Positions 51,413 through 62,100 of a DNA stretch of 64,000 bases are shown one piece after another; position 1 is the stretch's first letter; each line of letters starts with the position of its first letter. The position numbers and the translations under genes are program-made. The notes beneath the pieces were generated by a model. That model ran no database searches, was not told the DNA's origin, and worked only from the letters and a program-made list of their open reading frames with translations. Source of the DNA: Rhizodiscina lignyota. Taxonomy: Eukaryota > Ascomycota > Dothideomycetes > Aulographales > Rhizodiscinaceae. Location: positions 1,550,001-1,614,000 of the forward strand of contig ML978127.1 in the NCBI GenBank assembly GCA_010015805.1, in the 5' to 3' direction.

Positions 51413-52091
51413 ATGGTGGCATTGACTCGGCAGCAAGTTAAACCCATATTTCTTCATATGCCTCACTTGACTGACCGGCTGCAGGGTCTTCATAGGCGAG
51501 CTCGCCACCATCGTCGTCGGTCTAACGAAAGACCACTTTCATGTCCATGCGGAACTCCTCATTGCACACTCGCCGTTCTTCAAGAAAGCGCTTCGTAATG
51601 ACTCCACTGAAGGGAAAATTACGACGGTCGAACTTCCGGATCATCTTCCAGCGACCTTCGCGGCGATTTGCAAATGGCTATACTCTGACAAGATCGACTT
51701 GGATCCCGAGACATTTACTTTCGCACACATTGCCCACTTGTGGGTACTGGCCGACAAACTTCAGATCCCGAAACTACAAAACGACGCCATGCGTCTCGCT
51801 CCACTCAGATACGCGAGGTTGCAGCACTCCAACCTCAGAACTACAAACATAGATTGGGTGTACACACACACAGTTCCCGGAAGCCCACTTCGCCGAGTCG
51901 TGGTGGATTTGACGATCGCGAAAGCGGCTGCCATCGTGATACGTCAGGTTCCACAATACTGTCGCGAATATGTGGATGAATTGTGTCAAGAGTTTCTGGC
52001 CCGGCTCGAAGGACAACAGCAGCGGGCCACAATGGAACAAGAACCGGGCTTCGTAAGGAACGTTGACGAATATTTTGTGGACGAGGTCTAG
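51413..52091 (+). CDS. BTB/POZ-domain protein (second of tandem pair), 5' end unresolved
   Basis: The main exon runs from about 51487 to the stop at 52091. It encodes a clear BTB domain: G-E-L-A-T-I-V-V-G, H-F-H-V-H-A-E-L-L-I-A-H-S-P-F-F-K-K-A-L and I-C-K-W-L-Y-S-D-K. The acidic C-terminus ends D-E-Y-F-V-D-E-V. The first exon is unclear. ATG 51413 followed by a GTTAAA donor does not join in phase to the best acceptor (CTGCAG at about 51486), and only a weak GAG acceptor near 51501 fits. The gene may have lost its original start or use an intron I cannot place. Layout and motifs match the upstream neighbour, so the two are probably a tandem duplication. Confidence 0.65.
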
Positions 52092-52705
52092 AACGAGAAG
52101 ACACGATCACTAGACATTGTTGGAAGTTCCAGTCATCGGCGATGTTATCGAACTCTGACTTCTGTGGAAGGAAATCGATTGGCGGAAGACGTTAACAGAA
52201 GTGGAAGTTTGTCTTAGTGAAAGATGGCCGTAGATTTAGTCGCTGGTGTAACTCAGTTCGTATTGTGAAGAGCTGGTGCGGGCGGCAATGGTAGCTGCAA
52301 ACTTGGTTTGTCAATTTCCATAAAAGCCTTTATATCATTCAGAAATTCCCTTTCATTCTCATACTCAATAGCTAAGGGCATTCCTGTTGCTCTTGCTCTT
52401 GTAACGACAAGTCTCTCTTGGGTTACACTTTGGGTATTCTTCATTCCGCGATTAGGCTCTCGATCAAATAGATCACTCATCGACTACGCCCCTTAAAGCT
52501 CGATCTCCATACACAGGCCACAAGCCGAACGAGTGCATTAATTGAAGCAGCGCTCAGTCTACACGTATAAGCGGCAAATTGCGCACCCGTACATGATATA
52601 ATCGAAGCTCAAGCTACACGCGTAAGCCCGAAGCTGAATAGCCACCAAGCAAACAACTACGCTATCTCCACAGCTTGATATCGGCGTCAAGTATAGGAAT
52701 CGTGA
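52092..52705. other. Intergenic region downstream of BTB pair
   Basis: About 600 bp. A 75-codon minus-strand frame with ATG (52480-52253) is present, but it has no recognised domain and is left uncalled. Confidence 0.35.
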
Positions 52706-53449
52706 TGTGCTGGGACCCGTGGAACAGCAAGGTGGCCAGAAAGTCTCGACGGCACTACAAAGACGGCGGACGTTGTGACAGGCCCAAATGGAAAGCTTCG
52801 CTACGTTGTCCGAGGCCGTGCAAACGACGCGGGCAGCGGACCTCCCAGTATTGTGGGAAGAGATGAAGAAGAGGAAGAAGAGGAAGTAGAAGAACGACCG
52901 GAATGGTTCATGGGTGACCACAACCCAGCTGGCTTTAGACGTCCAGGATTCCAAGGAGGACCCGCTCGTGTTGGAGTCCCCGGAGGCGCAGAGCGATACG
53001 CATATCATCTTCCGGCTGAAGCAAAAGGCGGTGGTCGCCCAAAGTATAAAGGAAGTCCTGCAGTACCAAGGGCACAAGAAGCATTGGGGCAAGCAGCGGC
53101 ATCGAATCATATGGACACAAATAATTATCTTCAAAGGAGTGATGGCGGACCGGGCCTTGGGGACGGAGGCGATATGTTCGAGGCGTCGCAGTTTCCGAGT
53201 AACAGAGAGCCTCCAGCTCATAAGGCTATAGGCGGAGTATATGGAGAAAACTCGTATGGAGAAGACTCATACGGAGATGTCGCTGCTAGAAGAAGTAGAT
53301 ATGGGCCTCAAGTAGGGACACATGCGATGTATGGAGACGTAGTGTCGGGCAGAGATGCTTTGGGAGGAGGCCCGCACGCAGGATACGGCAACATGGAGTC
53401 CACTTTGAGTCGTAGAGATTTCGCGTACCCTCATAATATGCCGTCGTAG
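52706..53449 (+). CDS. Glycine-rich hypothetical protein, start unresolved
   Basis: An open frame of about 247 codons ends at 53449. It has no ATG near its beginning, so a first exon or alternative start upstream is missing from this model. The sequence is protein-like and low-complexity. It has a run of seven Glu, followed by repeated Gly/Arg/Pro segments (G-F-R-R-P-G-F-Q-G-G-P) and Y-G-E-N-S-Y-G-E-D-S-Y-G-D tracts. No known domain is recognised. A 220-codon frame on the opposite strand (53221-52559) is less protein-like. Confidence 0.35.
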   Translation, partial: CAGTRGTARWPESLDGTTKTADVVTGPNGKLRYVVRGRANDAGSGPPSIVGRDEEEEEEEVEERPEWFMGDHNPAGFRRPGFQGGPARVGVPGGAERYAYHLPAEAKGGGRPKYKGSPAVPRAQEALGQAAASNHMDTNNYLQRSDGGPGLGDGGDMFEASQFPSNREPPAHKAIGGVYGENSYGEDSYGDVAARRSRYGPQVGTHAMYGDVVSGRDALGGGPHAGYGNMESTLSRRDFAYPHNMPS

Positions 53450-54477
53450 AGAATGGGTGTCAGGTACCTTGTGGCTTATTACGAGGACGGCGATGCCCTT
53501 CTTGAACTGGATGTAGATTTTTGGACACCATGCCGCAGTAACTCCTTTTCCTGATTTAATAAAAAAGGGGCTTTTGTTCATTGCTCAGCTCGGGTTCTCA
53601 CCGATCTTCCAGCATCGTGGACATAGCCTGTTTCAATTACTTCCCACAGTTTGCAACAATCTATCTTTGGATCGTTCAACGGAGAATCAGCTTGCAGAAA
53701 AGACGAGGGCGACATATGAAGAAGATACATACACCAGCATGTCGGTGAAATTATCAATCACCGCCCAGACAGCTGAGTTTTGGAAGCCATCGCACCGATC
53801 GTGGACGCCTCCTCCTTGTACGGCCCCAATTCCGCTCGAGGCTGGAATTCAACCGCCCTGATGCGGCCCCAACCTGAATTGGTCCTCGAGCAGATTCTTC
53901 TGCTACCCAAGCAACATGGCAAAGAACTTAAAAGTGAGGTTATATTTTAACGCATCCAAGGATTACAAAGATCTTGGTGAGCGGAGTCCTGCCGGTCCAG
54001 CTGTTCAAGGTTAATCAGCACATCGCCAAGTACGAATCGGGACGATTCCACGTGATCGGCTGCTCAACTCCTCCCCAGCTACCGACTTGGCAGGAACGGT
54101 GTATACACTGCCTTTTGGCGGTGCCGAGATGAAGCCAAGGCAGCTTGCCAATTGCCCAAGAGTTGTTCGTCAGCATGTTCTATTCTCATCGTTCGGCGTC
54201 GCCTTTCGTTTAAGCATCACCAGCCATTGCCAAGTGCGCCTCCGCTCACAGGTACGGTGCAGGTCGTGTGCTATGTTTGAATTGAGGCGGCCGGGGCATG
54301 CAGCATGGAGAGGTATAAGTACGCGATGCCCTCTCCTTCGAGGAGTGATCATCATCAAACAAACAACAAGCAAAGCAATCAACCAACTTTTCTTACTCTT
54401 CTTTCATTTTTCTCTTTCTCTTATTTCCTAGCATTCACTCTCTCGAGTTTCGCCAATCTTTCAAACAATCTTTCAAA
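53450..54477. promoter_or_regulatory. Upstream region of secreted-protein gene
   Basis: About 1 kb. The distal part holds no recognised gene. Proximally, TATAAG at 54314-54319 is followed by a long C/T-rich leader (about 54385-54440), a layout typical of strongly expressed fungal genes, ending in CAAAATGCAG at the start codon. Confidence 0.6.
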
Positions 54478-54948
54478 ATGCAGTTCACCACTGTCCTCAT
54501 TGCCTCCTTCGCCGCCCTGGCCATGGCCATCCCCACCAAAGACTCCTCCGACAAGGCTACCCCCACCAAGCTCCCTGAGCCGGAGTTCTCGATCCTCCCC
54601 ATCGAGACTCCCAAGGATGCTCCCCTCATCGACCTCTGGCAGGATGAGGACTTCCTCGGCTTCAAGTTCACCGGCTTCTCCACCGCCGGCACGTGCGAGA
54701 ACCTGCACGGCACCGGCTTCAACAACAACGTCAGCTCCGGCAAGTCTCGCCCTGGCTTCCGCTGCACCGTCTGGAAGTGAGTTAATATCTTAAAATGTCC
54801 CAATTGTTTGAGCTGTACTAATCATATTTGCGACTACAGCAAGAAGGACTGCTTCGGCCCTGCATTCAGCTTCAACGAGCAGGGTATAGATGACCTCCCG
54901 AGCTGGATCGACAACAAGGCCAGCAGCTGGAAGTGCGTCAAGAACTAA
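54478..54948 (+). CDS. Small secreted cysteine-containing protein
   Basis: Predicted 135 residues. Exons 54478-54776 and 54840-54948 join over a 63-bp intron (T-V-W-N-K-K-D-C). An N-terminal signal peptide of about 17 residues ends A-L-A-M-A. The mature protein has four cysteines (73, 96, 104, 132), enough for two disulfides. The stretch L-W-Q-D-E-D-F-L-G-F-K-F, then C-E-N-L, V-S-S-G and C-T-V-W...D-C-F-G-P-A-F-S, resembles one Greek-key beta/gamma-crystallin motif pair; this is inference. Codon use is strongly biased to C-ending codons, suggesting high expression. It could be an effector or a cell-surface protein. Confidence 0.85.
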
Positions 54949-55167
54949 GCGCCTGTTAGCGATGATGCGGTGAAGGCAAGATGGAGCATTTTGAGCATTG
55001 TTTGATTTTGATTTAGCGTTCTCGTTTTTGCATAGCGTTGCTTTTTCGGTATATTAGCGGAGGATCGGTCCTTACTGCGTAGATCACAATTCATAAAAAC
55101 TTTCCCAAGGGCAGATCTCCCCAAGTCCATGCGCGATGAATCGTGATGTGAATCATCTAGAAAGGTA
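54949..55167. other. Convergent 3' intergenic region
   Basis: About 220 bp between two convergent genes. Nothing is seen beyond 3' sequence. Confidence 0.4.
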
Positions 55168-55566
55168 TCAGACGCACGCCTCTTCAAAAGCCATCCCAGC
55201 CTGCTCCATTGCCATCCTAGCCTGCTCCATTGCCATCCTAGCCTGCTCCATTGCCATCCTCGCATTAAGCACGTCCTGGTTCATTTGCTGTCTCGGGGCC
55301 GCTGGCTGTGCATGCTTTGTCCTCTTGTGCACTCGGCGTGCTTCCTGGTAATTGTTATAGGCCTCCTGGTACGCGATATGATTCCGGCGGTGCTGTTCAG
55401 CGACTGCTCTGCGTTGTGAGTCTTCGTATCCCGATGGCGACTTGTGCACGACGAAGGCTTTGCGTTGAGGATCGTAGGCTGGAGCTCTCAGGTTGGATTC
55501 TTTCTGCCATTTGCGGACCTTGGGAGGCTCGACGAAGCCCGTGTGGATGCTTTGGGCAATGCCCAT
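55168..55566 (-). CDS. Small protein with heptad-like repeats
   Basis: Intronless frame of 132 residues from ATG 55566. It is basic and rich in Gln, Arg and Tyr in the middle, and ends in three near-identical A-R-M-A-M-E-Q heptads encoded by a 21-bp tandem repeat (about 55198-55261), then A-G-M-A-F-E-E-A. It is predicted to be mostly helical, with a C-terminal coiled coil. The N-terminal M-G-I-A-Q-S could be an N-myristoylation signal (Gly2). No family is recognised. The coding call rests on the clean start and protein-like composition. Confidence 0.5.
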   Translation of the reverse strand: MGIAQSIHTGFVEPPKVRKWQKESNLRAPAYDPQRKAFVVHKSPSGYEDSQRRAVAEQHRRNHIAYQEAYNNYQEARRVHKRTKHAQPAAPRQQMNQDVLNARMAMEQARMAMEQARMAMEQAGMAFEEACV

Positions 55567-55962
55567 TATTGAAATATGGTACGTAGTGACTGTTTAGTGG
55601 TGCTTTGAGTATTATCTGGATGTTTTGTTGGGCCTGAAGAAGGAGAGAAGACGGAGATGGGAAGATCTGAACTAGTGAGATATTCATAAGTGAGGTGTCT
55701 GCGGTGTTCAGTAATTGCGTGAAGGTAGTGCTTGGGAGTTATCGTTATGCCTTTGTAACACATGTGAGTGGAAAGTGTCGAGAGAAGAATGATGAAAAGA
55801 AAGTAAACCGCAGCCTCTCCAACTCGTGTAATGTGGAATTGAGCACGGAGATGAGACAGTCGAATGCAAGTCTTAAACTGCACAGCTCCTCTTTCGATTT
55901 TCGCACTGACGGCATAACGAGCCTGTAAAGTATCTGAAGGGTCTCCGGTCCACGGTTAAAAC

Positions 55963-58815
55963 TCATTCCACCAGCCCAGCAGCCACGGTCTGTCCCTCTG
56001 CCCGCAGTACAACCCTCACACCCTTCTCTAACGGAACAGGAGCCTCCATTTCTATCTCGACTCGAGCTGCCGCACCCGGAGGCACTACCCGCGGTTTCTT
56101 CTTCACGACTTCTCCAGTCGCCTTATCCAACGTCCCTAGTAGCTTCGTGACCTTTCCAGGGACATGAAGGGGGCCTCGATGCACATCCAAGAACATAGGC
56201 ATAACGTGCTCGAAGGCCAGAATCTTCGCTGTGAAAGAGGTAAGATTCTGGATCGGGCTGGATGCGGAACAGACAATGTCTCCAGTTCGCAAGTGTACAG
56301 GATCCATATCCGTAATGTGTAATGTCACGATCTGTCCAGCGACTGCCCATTCTGCAGGATTGTTGTCGGCCTCGAGGGATCTGATAGAAGCTCTCTCGCC
56401 ACTTGGCATGACGATTATTTGCTCACCAGCCTGGAGACTACCGGAATCTATGCGACCGGTCAAGGAAAGCGCATTGTTGGTACCTCCACGGAAAACATCG
56501 GAGATCGTGAGTCGTAGCGGAGAGCTTATGGCCCGTTGGCTAGCATTCATCGAGTCGAGAACTTCAACTAAGCAGCTGCCATGATACCAAGGTGCAGTTT
56601 CCTGTTTGATTGGAGTGACGACGTTTTCTCCTGTGAGACCGGCGCAAGGCACGAATGTGATATTCTTGGACTGAAACCCAGCGGAGGTGAGGAAGTTCGA
56701 CATTTGCTGGCTAATCTCGTCGAACCGCTGTTGTGACCAACAGACATTGTCCATCTTGTTGATAACAATGATCAGCTGCTGGACGCCCATACTGCGAACC
56801 AGGAGCGCATGTTCTTTTGTCTGTCCCCGTAAACCAGATTCGAAGCTATTGGTGCTTGCATCGATGACAAGTACGGCAAAATCGGCCTGACTTGCACCGG
56901 CAATCATGTTTGGTATGAAGTCCTGGTGACCTGGCGCATCTAATATCGTAAACCTAGTTTTGTTGGTTTCGAAGTAATTGGTTGCAAAGTCAACAGTTAC
57001 ACCTCGAGCACGTTCTTCGGAAGTTTCATCCATCACCCATGCGAGCGCAAAGGATGATTTTCCGATATTATCGGCTTCGCGACGGAGTTTATCAATAGAA
57101 CGTTGATCCACGACCTTGAGGTCGTACAATAAACGGCCCATGAGAGTGCTCTTGCCATGGTCGACGTGGCCTGCCAAAGATTAGTCTTTTGAGCATATGC
57201 GGAGTATCTGGTGACCAAGAAATATAGCATACCAATGACTACAAAGCTAGCAGCGTTCTTCTGGTCTGATCTCTCATACTCTTCGAGAACGTTAATATTT
57301 CTGTTTTTCCTCGGCGGACTCGGTTGACGAGAAACTGGATTTGAAGGTGCCGGTGACTCGCTATTTTTGGAAACTTGAGTCTTTGTAGCCTGAGGTTGCA
57401 GCTGCTTTGCTTTTGGGCCTGGGTTGATTCGAGTCAGTCACATTTGCTCCCATCAAGATCGCGCGGAACCTTTCGCCTGCGCAGTCAACACAACGTCATC
57501 CGGGCTTGGTCCTGAGAAGGCATTGGAAATGGAAAAGTCATGGACTTTGATTGAAGATCTGCGGTTGGTATTTCTTGACTGTTGTGGCGATGGAGAAAAG
57601 TCCCCTCGGCTCAATCCAAGCATCGCTTCGGCAAAGGTCGATGGATCGGCCTTTATGTTAGCAATAGGATAAGACTCCACGGGAGAAGCTTCCTCTTGCT
57701 CTTCAATCGATGGGCTTGGCTCCTTTGCTTCCACCGGAGCCGGTTTCGGCCGAAGAGATATTTTTCGTCCCTCTGGCGGAGCTGTCTTAGAAGGAGAATC
57801 TGAGCCACGGATGGGCAAGGCATCTTTCTTGCCAAGTCGATCCAAAAGGGAGATTGCTCGATCCGGACTCTGGTTCTCCACGGATGGACTGGTAGTCTTC
57901 TTGTCCTCCTCTTTCTTCCTACGTGCCGCTGCGAGCGCCGCAAGCTTGGAAGATTTACCACTACCACCAAGAAGACCTCCTTTAGGTATCTGCGGAACTA
58001 GGCTCAGATGTCCAAGCCGTTGATGCGGTACGTGTAGCCAAGGAACATCATAGAAGAAATCTCTAGTGGTCGCGGTGTCTCGTTGATTCGCTGGTGGTAT
58101 TGGGAAAGGAAAAGATATTCTGGGCGCTAATTGATAAGACGAGTCAGATTCATGATATCTTGTGATGCGATTGTAATGTGGGTTTGTGATAAATGACCAG
58201 AAAGATACATACAGGCTGGACTTCCATATGCAGAGTCTTCCTCTTTGGCAGGTAGATTGCGTTGACATGGCTCATTCGGACTTGGATGAAGGAAACAATA
58301 GCGCTCACCTGCGTGTGCATCCACAGCTGAGCTTGCGGCTTTGTCGAACCTCGTTTCCACCTTCGCCTTCGCTTTCTTCGGAGTTGCAGGTTTTACGGCA
58401 TCTATGATCCATATCAACTCTTGCATCCTGCGCTATGCGAGTCTGCCATACTCTTGATGTAAGATACGGACTTCCCCACGTCATAGTAGTAATTCCATAA
58501 CGCGTCTTGTATGACCTTATCTGAGGCCTGGTAGTCCGAGCCTAGCGCTTCGCGTACTTTTATTGTCCCCTGTCGCATTTGTTCTGTGAAGTGGACGCGT
58601 CGTAAGTTTGAGGATCATGTAGGAGCTCGATTTCGAGGGTGGGTACCTTGGTCTTCTGGGCTCAGTTCTATGGAGAAATGCATCAGCGCGTACTCTATGA
58701 ATCATTTGAAGAGATACAGACCTTCTCCTTCTCCTTCTTGTCCGTATTCCTCCTGATCGTAATCGTCCACTTCGTCGTCATCGTAGTCTATGTTCTTGAC
58801 TCGTCGGTGGGCCAT
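55963..58815 (-). CDS. HBS1: Ribosome-rescue GTPase Hbs1
   Basis: Predicted 828 residues in seven exons: 58815-58722, 58667-58647 (21 nt), 58583-58452, 58401-58213, 58126-57470, 57418-57233 and 57170-55963. Introns are 54, 63, 50, 86, 51 and 62 bp; the total is 2487 nt and the frame closes. The N-terminus R-R-V-K-N-I-D-Y-D-D-D and the helical R-E-A-L-G-S-D-Y-Q-A-S-D-K-V-I-Q are the Hbs1_N hallmarks. A disordered linker leads to the translational GTPase with G1 GHVDHGKS at 427-434, G3 DAPGH at 504-508 and G4 NKMD at 564-567. EF1A-like beta-barrels follow. With Dom34 it splits stalled ribosomes in no-go and nonstop decay. The distinct N-terminus excludes eRF3 and EF1A. Confidence 0.95.
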
Positions 58816-59412
58816 GTTTGCTGTCTTTTTGATGTGCTGTGTGTATTCTCGTGTGGGTGAATTGCCGGTGCATGGAGAATGTGATTGCCGAAGATGTAAA
58901 AGGACTTGTGGGATTTTAAACGTTAGAGTGTGTATGTAGTGAGGTTCGGCGTAGCTGCGGTGTCGCATCCCACGATCGAGCTGGGATGGACCCCACATCG
59001 TCATAGAACCCCGCGAGGGATGGGACAGTCAATCACAATATAAACCACACCTTCGTGGACATTTCGTATAAGAAGTCTTTATCGCATGACTTTTGTCTAT
59101 CCTGCAAACCTGGAAGCCTGCTCGAATGAACTATTCCAGTGCTCATTTCCCTACCCAAACTCCGCCAGCGTCTGTCGCTCGCTCGATCCCAAAAGAGCAA
59201 TGCAATGCAATGCAATTCTCCTCTATGCTCTAAGTCTAAGGTCATATCCGCATCTCTATGTTCTTTCTGTGTTGTTCAAAGACACAATAATATGTAGAGT
59301 CTACACTCCAAATCCACCAACCCAGTCCCTGTCCTGTTTTGCCGCTCTGAGCTACTCGTTCATCAGTCATCAGTCATCAGTCTCAAGCCTCCAGTCAAGA
59401 GGTACAGCGGGG
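58816..59412. other. Intergenic region upstream of HBS1
   Basis: About 600 bp between the HBS1 start and the 3' end of the phosphatase gene. A short imperfect repeat (ATCAGTC, ATCAGTCTC) lies near 59370. No gene is seen. Confidence 0.4.
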
Positions 59413-60306
59413 CTATACCTTTGACTGGATAGAGTATGTCGGCTCCGCCTTCACGTAGCCTACATCTTCCCACGCCTTTGTAGCCGACATCTTCAAGTTC
59501 CGTTGCTCTGCCTCTGTCAGCGGCTTCTCGTCTCCGCGGCGTCGGCGTCGCGACTCGGAGGTCTCGAGGATGGAGGCATTGCTGCCGCTTTTCAGATCGT
59601 AGGTGTAGGCGCGATACTCTGTGTTCGCCCAGCCGGTGCCTGGATATTCACTCATCCAAATCAGAATCCGTTCGTCGACGTCGCTCTCACTTTCCAATTT
59701 TTGCTGAAATTTCTCACCATTGAATGTGTCATATCCGTCAAAATCTTCCGTAAAGTAGTGCAGAAAGCCTCCGTGTGTAACCATCACGATATTCTTCTCC
59801 TTCCTCTCGCGCAGCCATTGTCTAGCTTTCCTGGCTCGAACGGTCATAGGGTCTGCCCAAGGCGCCCAGTCGCCCTTTTTGCTGTTCCAGTCCGGTCGCG
59901 CAGCAACCAAGCCGAAGTCGACGGGCTGTCCTTGGAACTCTTTCTCGAGCTCATCAATATGGCTACCAGTATCACATGGCATATCGCTTGTCTCCTGGGC
60001 TTCGGGCAGTGCGATGACCGTGAGGTTCTTTCTCGCAATTATATCCCTAAAGCTGATAAGAGCGGTATAGACTGTTCGTTTCAACGGGGAGGCTACGATG
60101 AGGTCGATGGAGTCCACGTCAGGGAACGAGTCGTGGAGGATTCGACATTGCTCCTTGCCATATTCTGTCAGGAGAGGATCCGGCATGTGATGATTCTCCA
60201 CCGTGAGGTTGTGGAAGCCCTGCGCATGGCGAACGAGATGAAGGGTCGGCGCGGTCATTTGAGAGGAGGATCTGCTAGAGGTAGCAAACTGTTTTAACGC
60301 CTTCAT
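59413..60306 (-). CDS. Histidine phosphatase superfamily protein (phosphoglycerate mutase-like)
   Basis: Intronless, 297 residues, possibly 281 if the M-T-A-P-T start at residue 17 is used. The catalytic motif L-V-R-H-A-Q-G-F-H-N puts the phospho-accepting His at residue 27. The partner residues appear as A-S-P-L-K-R-T (arginine) and the second-His block V-M-V-T-H-G-G-F-L-H. This spacing fits the fungal phosphoglycerate-mutase-like branch, which includes broad-specificity phosphatases. The C-terminus is charged (E-S-R-R-R-R-R-G-D-E). The substrate is unknown. The first 16 residues are Ser-rich and basic and may be a weak targeting extension. Confidence 0.9.
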   Translation of the reverse strand: MKALKQFATSSRSSSQMTAPTLHLVRHAQGFHNLTVENHHMPDPLLTEYGKEQCRILHDSFPDVDSIDLIVASPLKRTVYTALISFRDIIARKNLTVIALPEAQETSDMPCDTGSHIDELEKEFQGQPVDFGLVAARPDWNSKKGDWAPWADPMTVRARKARQWLRERKEKNIVMVTHGGFLHYFTEDFDGYDTFNGEKFQQKLESESDVDERILIWMSEYPGTGWANTEYRAYTYDLKSGSNASILETSESRRRRRGDEKPLTEAEQRNLKMSATKAWEDVGYVKAEPTYSIQSKV

Positions 60307-61026
60307 CAGAACAGTTGGAGAGACAAGTTGAAATATATATGGAATTACGGTAAGAAAAGTCCCGAAAAGACCGAATCAAAGGAACCTGTTGCAGTGAGAA
60401 GTGAAGTTGTGAAGATAAAGAGGAAGCTTCCAACGATTGGAGCTTTCTGCGTCCAATGTGACAGTCAGAGTCTAGCACGAGCTCCACATGGCCTGCTTAT
60501 TGTGGGCAGGCATTCCGGGTACCGAGAAACCTCAAACACAGCCCAAGATGTGAAGTCCACGAATCCGCGCACCGCGTGTGCAGGAAATTTTCCCGATAAG
60601 AACGCTTGCGGCTCAGGGCCACCTCTTCCGGTAACAACGGACAAGGGGCTCCGGGTAGGCTAAATATTAGTGGCCGCCCCCTTCCGAGCGTCTCTTGGTC
60701 CCTTGGTCCCTGAATGCTGATCGACGAATTTTTGCCATCGTGAACTGACCTTTTTGGCGCACTCCGCACGTCACAGATGTCTGAAGACAATGAAATATGC
60801 TTAGCCTCAGGTGCTAAGAACCACGCTACTTTGGAAGACATGCTCTTCGGTATGAGACGAACAAAAAGAGCTCGGAAAACTTGCCATTTCTATCAGATTA
60901 AATCGCGCAATCATCCCAACACTTTTCCAATCAACTATCGCCACAACTCATTCCCGGCCGCTATCGTACATATGTATACATTCCGTGTTTCCATCCAAGC
61001 ACGCTTTTATTCCTGGGCCAAATGCT
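60307..61026. other. Intergenic region, phosphatase promoter
   Basis: About 720 bp. No gene is supported; the short plus-strand frame at 60328-60663 lacks features. Confidence 0.4.
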
Positions 61027-62100
61027 TCAACTCTTCCCAGTCGTGGCAGTCAAGGCTTCTGGCTGCTGGAGCAGAAGAGCTGGGCCTGCGACCACGCTCT
61101 CCTCCGTAGGTGCACCAACCTCATCAGCAATCACCGCGACTATCAAGCCTCTACCCGCATCAAACTGCGATGGGATCTTCGAACAGTTCGTCTTCGTATC
61201 GAATGGGACACTGATGTTGCTGACAGAATGGAAGAACACCGCATAGTAGTCCTTGCCTTCGTCAAAGTGCGGCTGGTTCTCCGGCTCGGTAAAGATGAAT
61301 GTGATCTCGTCCCCTGGATGGCCCTCACTAGTGGTATCGTTGTACGACGTCTGCGGTAGGTGCTGACTTGGCGATGGGAATTCAGGGTTCTCCTTCGGGC
61401 AGCTGCCAGGTAGGACAAACTGGTTCGTACTATCCAGGATCTGGTTCGCATATGGAAACACAGTGTCCGACGGTCCAGAGAACGGGCCTGTCCTCCATAT
61501 CTCATCAAGCGCCCATGTGTTGTGACGCGTCTCCACTTCTGCGATTGCGAGCAGCGCACCGTGTGTGAATTGTGACTTTGCCTGGTATTCGAGACCAGTT
61601 AGAAACGCCATACTGGCTAACTCAAGTAGAAGCTGTATCGCAAGGAACAGCTCCGCATCCGTTCCAACCCCGAAATCGTACTCGCACTTCCCAGGTTTGA
61701 TGCTCGTCGCGGAAATTTGATCCTGGAAGATGCGAAGGTGCCCGGCTTCGTTGTCACGGATCTCGGTGATGCGGTCGTACGTGTTATTTGGCATTCCGAT
61801 AGCTGTAAAAGAGCTGGCATTGAAGACCTCAACGCCTGTTTGGTAGAAGGAGTAGATGATCCATTCTGCGCTTAAGAGGTTTTGGAACAAGAGGTCGTCG
61901 GGCCCCGGGGGCCCCTTCTTTGTGGGGAGGACGGCGCTAGGAAAGGTCGCTGGGAATGGTGGTGCTTTGCCTCGATAGGTGTTGTAAAGAGCAGACTGCC
62001 CTGGGACAGGCCCGTACGATGGATTGCTGATGGGATTAGGGCGCGCAAAAACAGCGCTGGAAGAGACAAGAACTGAGATGAAAGTCGTTGAGAAATACAT
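61027..62100 (-). CDS. Secreted ferritin-like protein (Rds1-type)
   Basis: Intronless, 357 residues. A signal peptide of about 19 residues (M-Y-F-S-T-T-F...S-S-A-V-F-A) precedes the mature start R-P-N. A ferritin-like four-helix region spans about 70-220, with L-L-S-A-E-W-I-I-Y, R-D-N-E-A-G-H-L-R-I-F and A-I-A-E-V-E-T-R-H-N-T-W supplying the glutamates and histidines of a possible di-metal site. The family includes fission yeast Rds1, induced by nutrient and stress signals. The C-terminal part holds several N-glycosylation sequons (N-D-T, N-I-S, N-C-S). Metal binding is inference. TATACAAAT-like A/T-rich sequence lies near 62170 upstream. Confidence 0.87.
   Translation of the reverse strand: MYFSTTFISVLVSSSAVFARPNPISNPSYGPVPGQSALYNTYRGKAPPFPATFPSAVLPTKKGPPGPDDLLFQNLLSAEWIIYSFYQTGVEVFNASSFTAIGMPNNTYDRITEIRDNEAGHLRIFQDQISATSIKPGKCEYDFGVGTDAELFLAIQLLLELASMAFLTGLEYQAKSQFTHGALLAIAEVETRHNTWALDEIWRTGPFSGPSDTVFPYANQILDSTNQFVLPGSCPKENPEFPSPSQHLPQTSYNDTTSEGHPGDEITFIFTEPENQPHFDEGKDYYAVFFHSVSNISVPFDTKTNCSKIPSQFDAGRGLIVAVIADEVGAPTEESVVAGPALLLQQPEALTATTGKS

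Noticed and set aside
52253-52480. 75-codon minus-strand frame with ATG
   Set aside because: Short, no domain, not supported by promoter or homology that I can recognise.
52559-53221. 220-codon minus-strand frame opposite the glycine-rich protein
   Set aside because: It is Cys/Ser/Phe-rich in a way expected from the complement of a Gly/Glu-rich coding strand; the plus strand is the better candidate.
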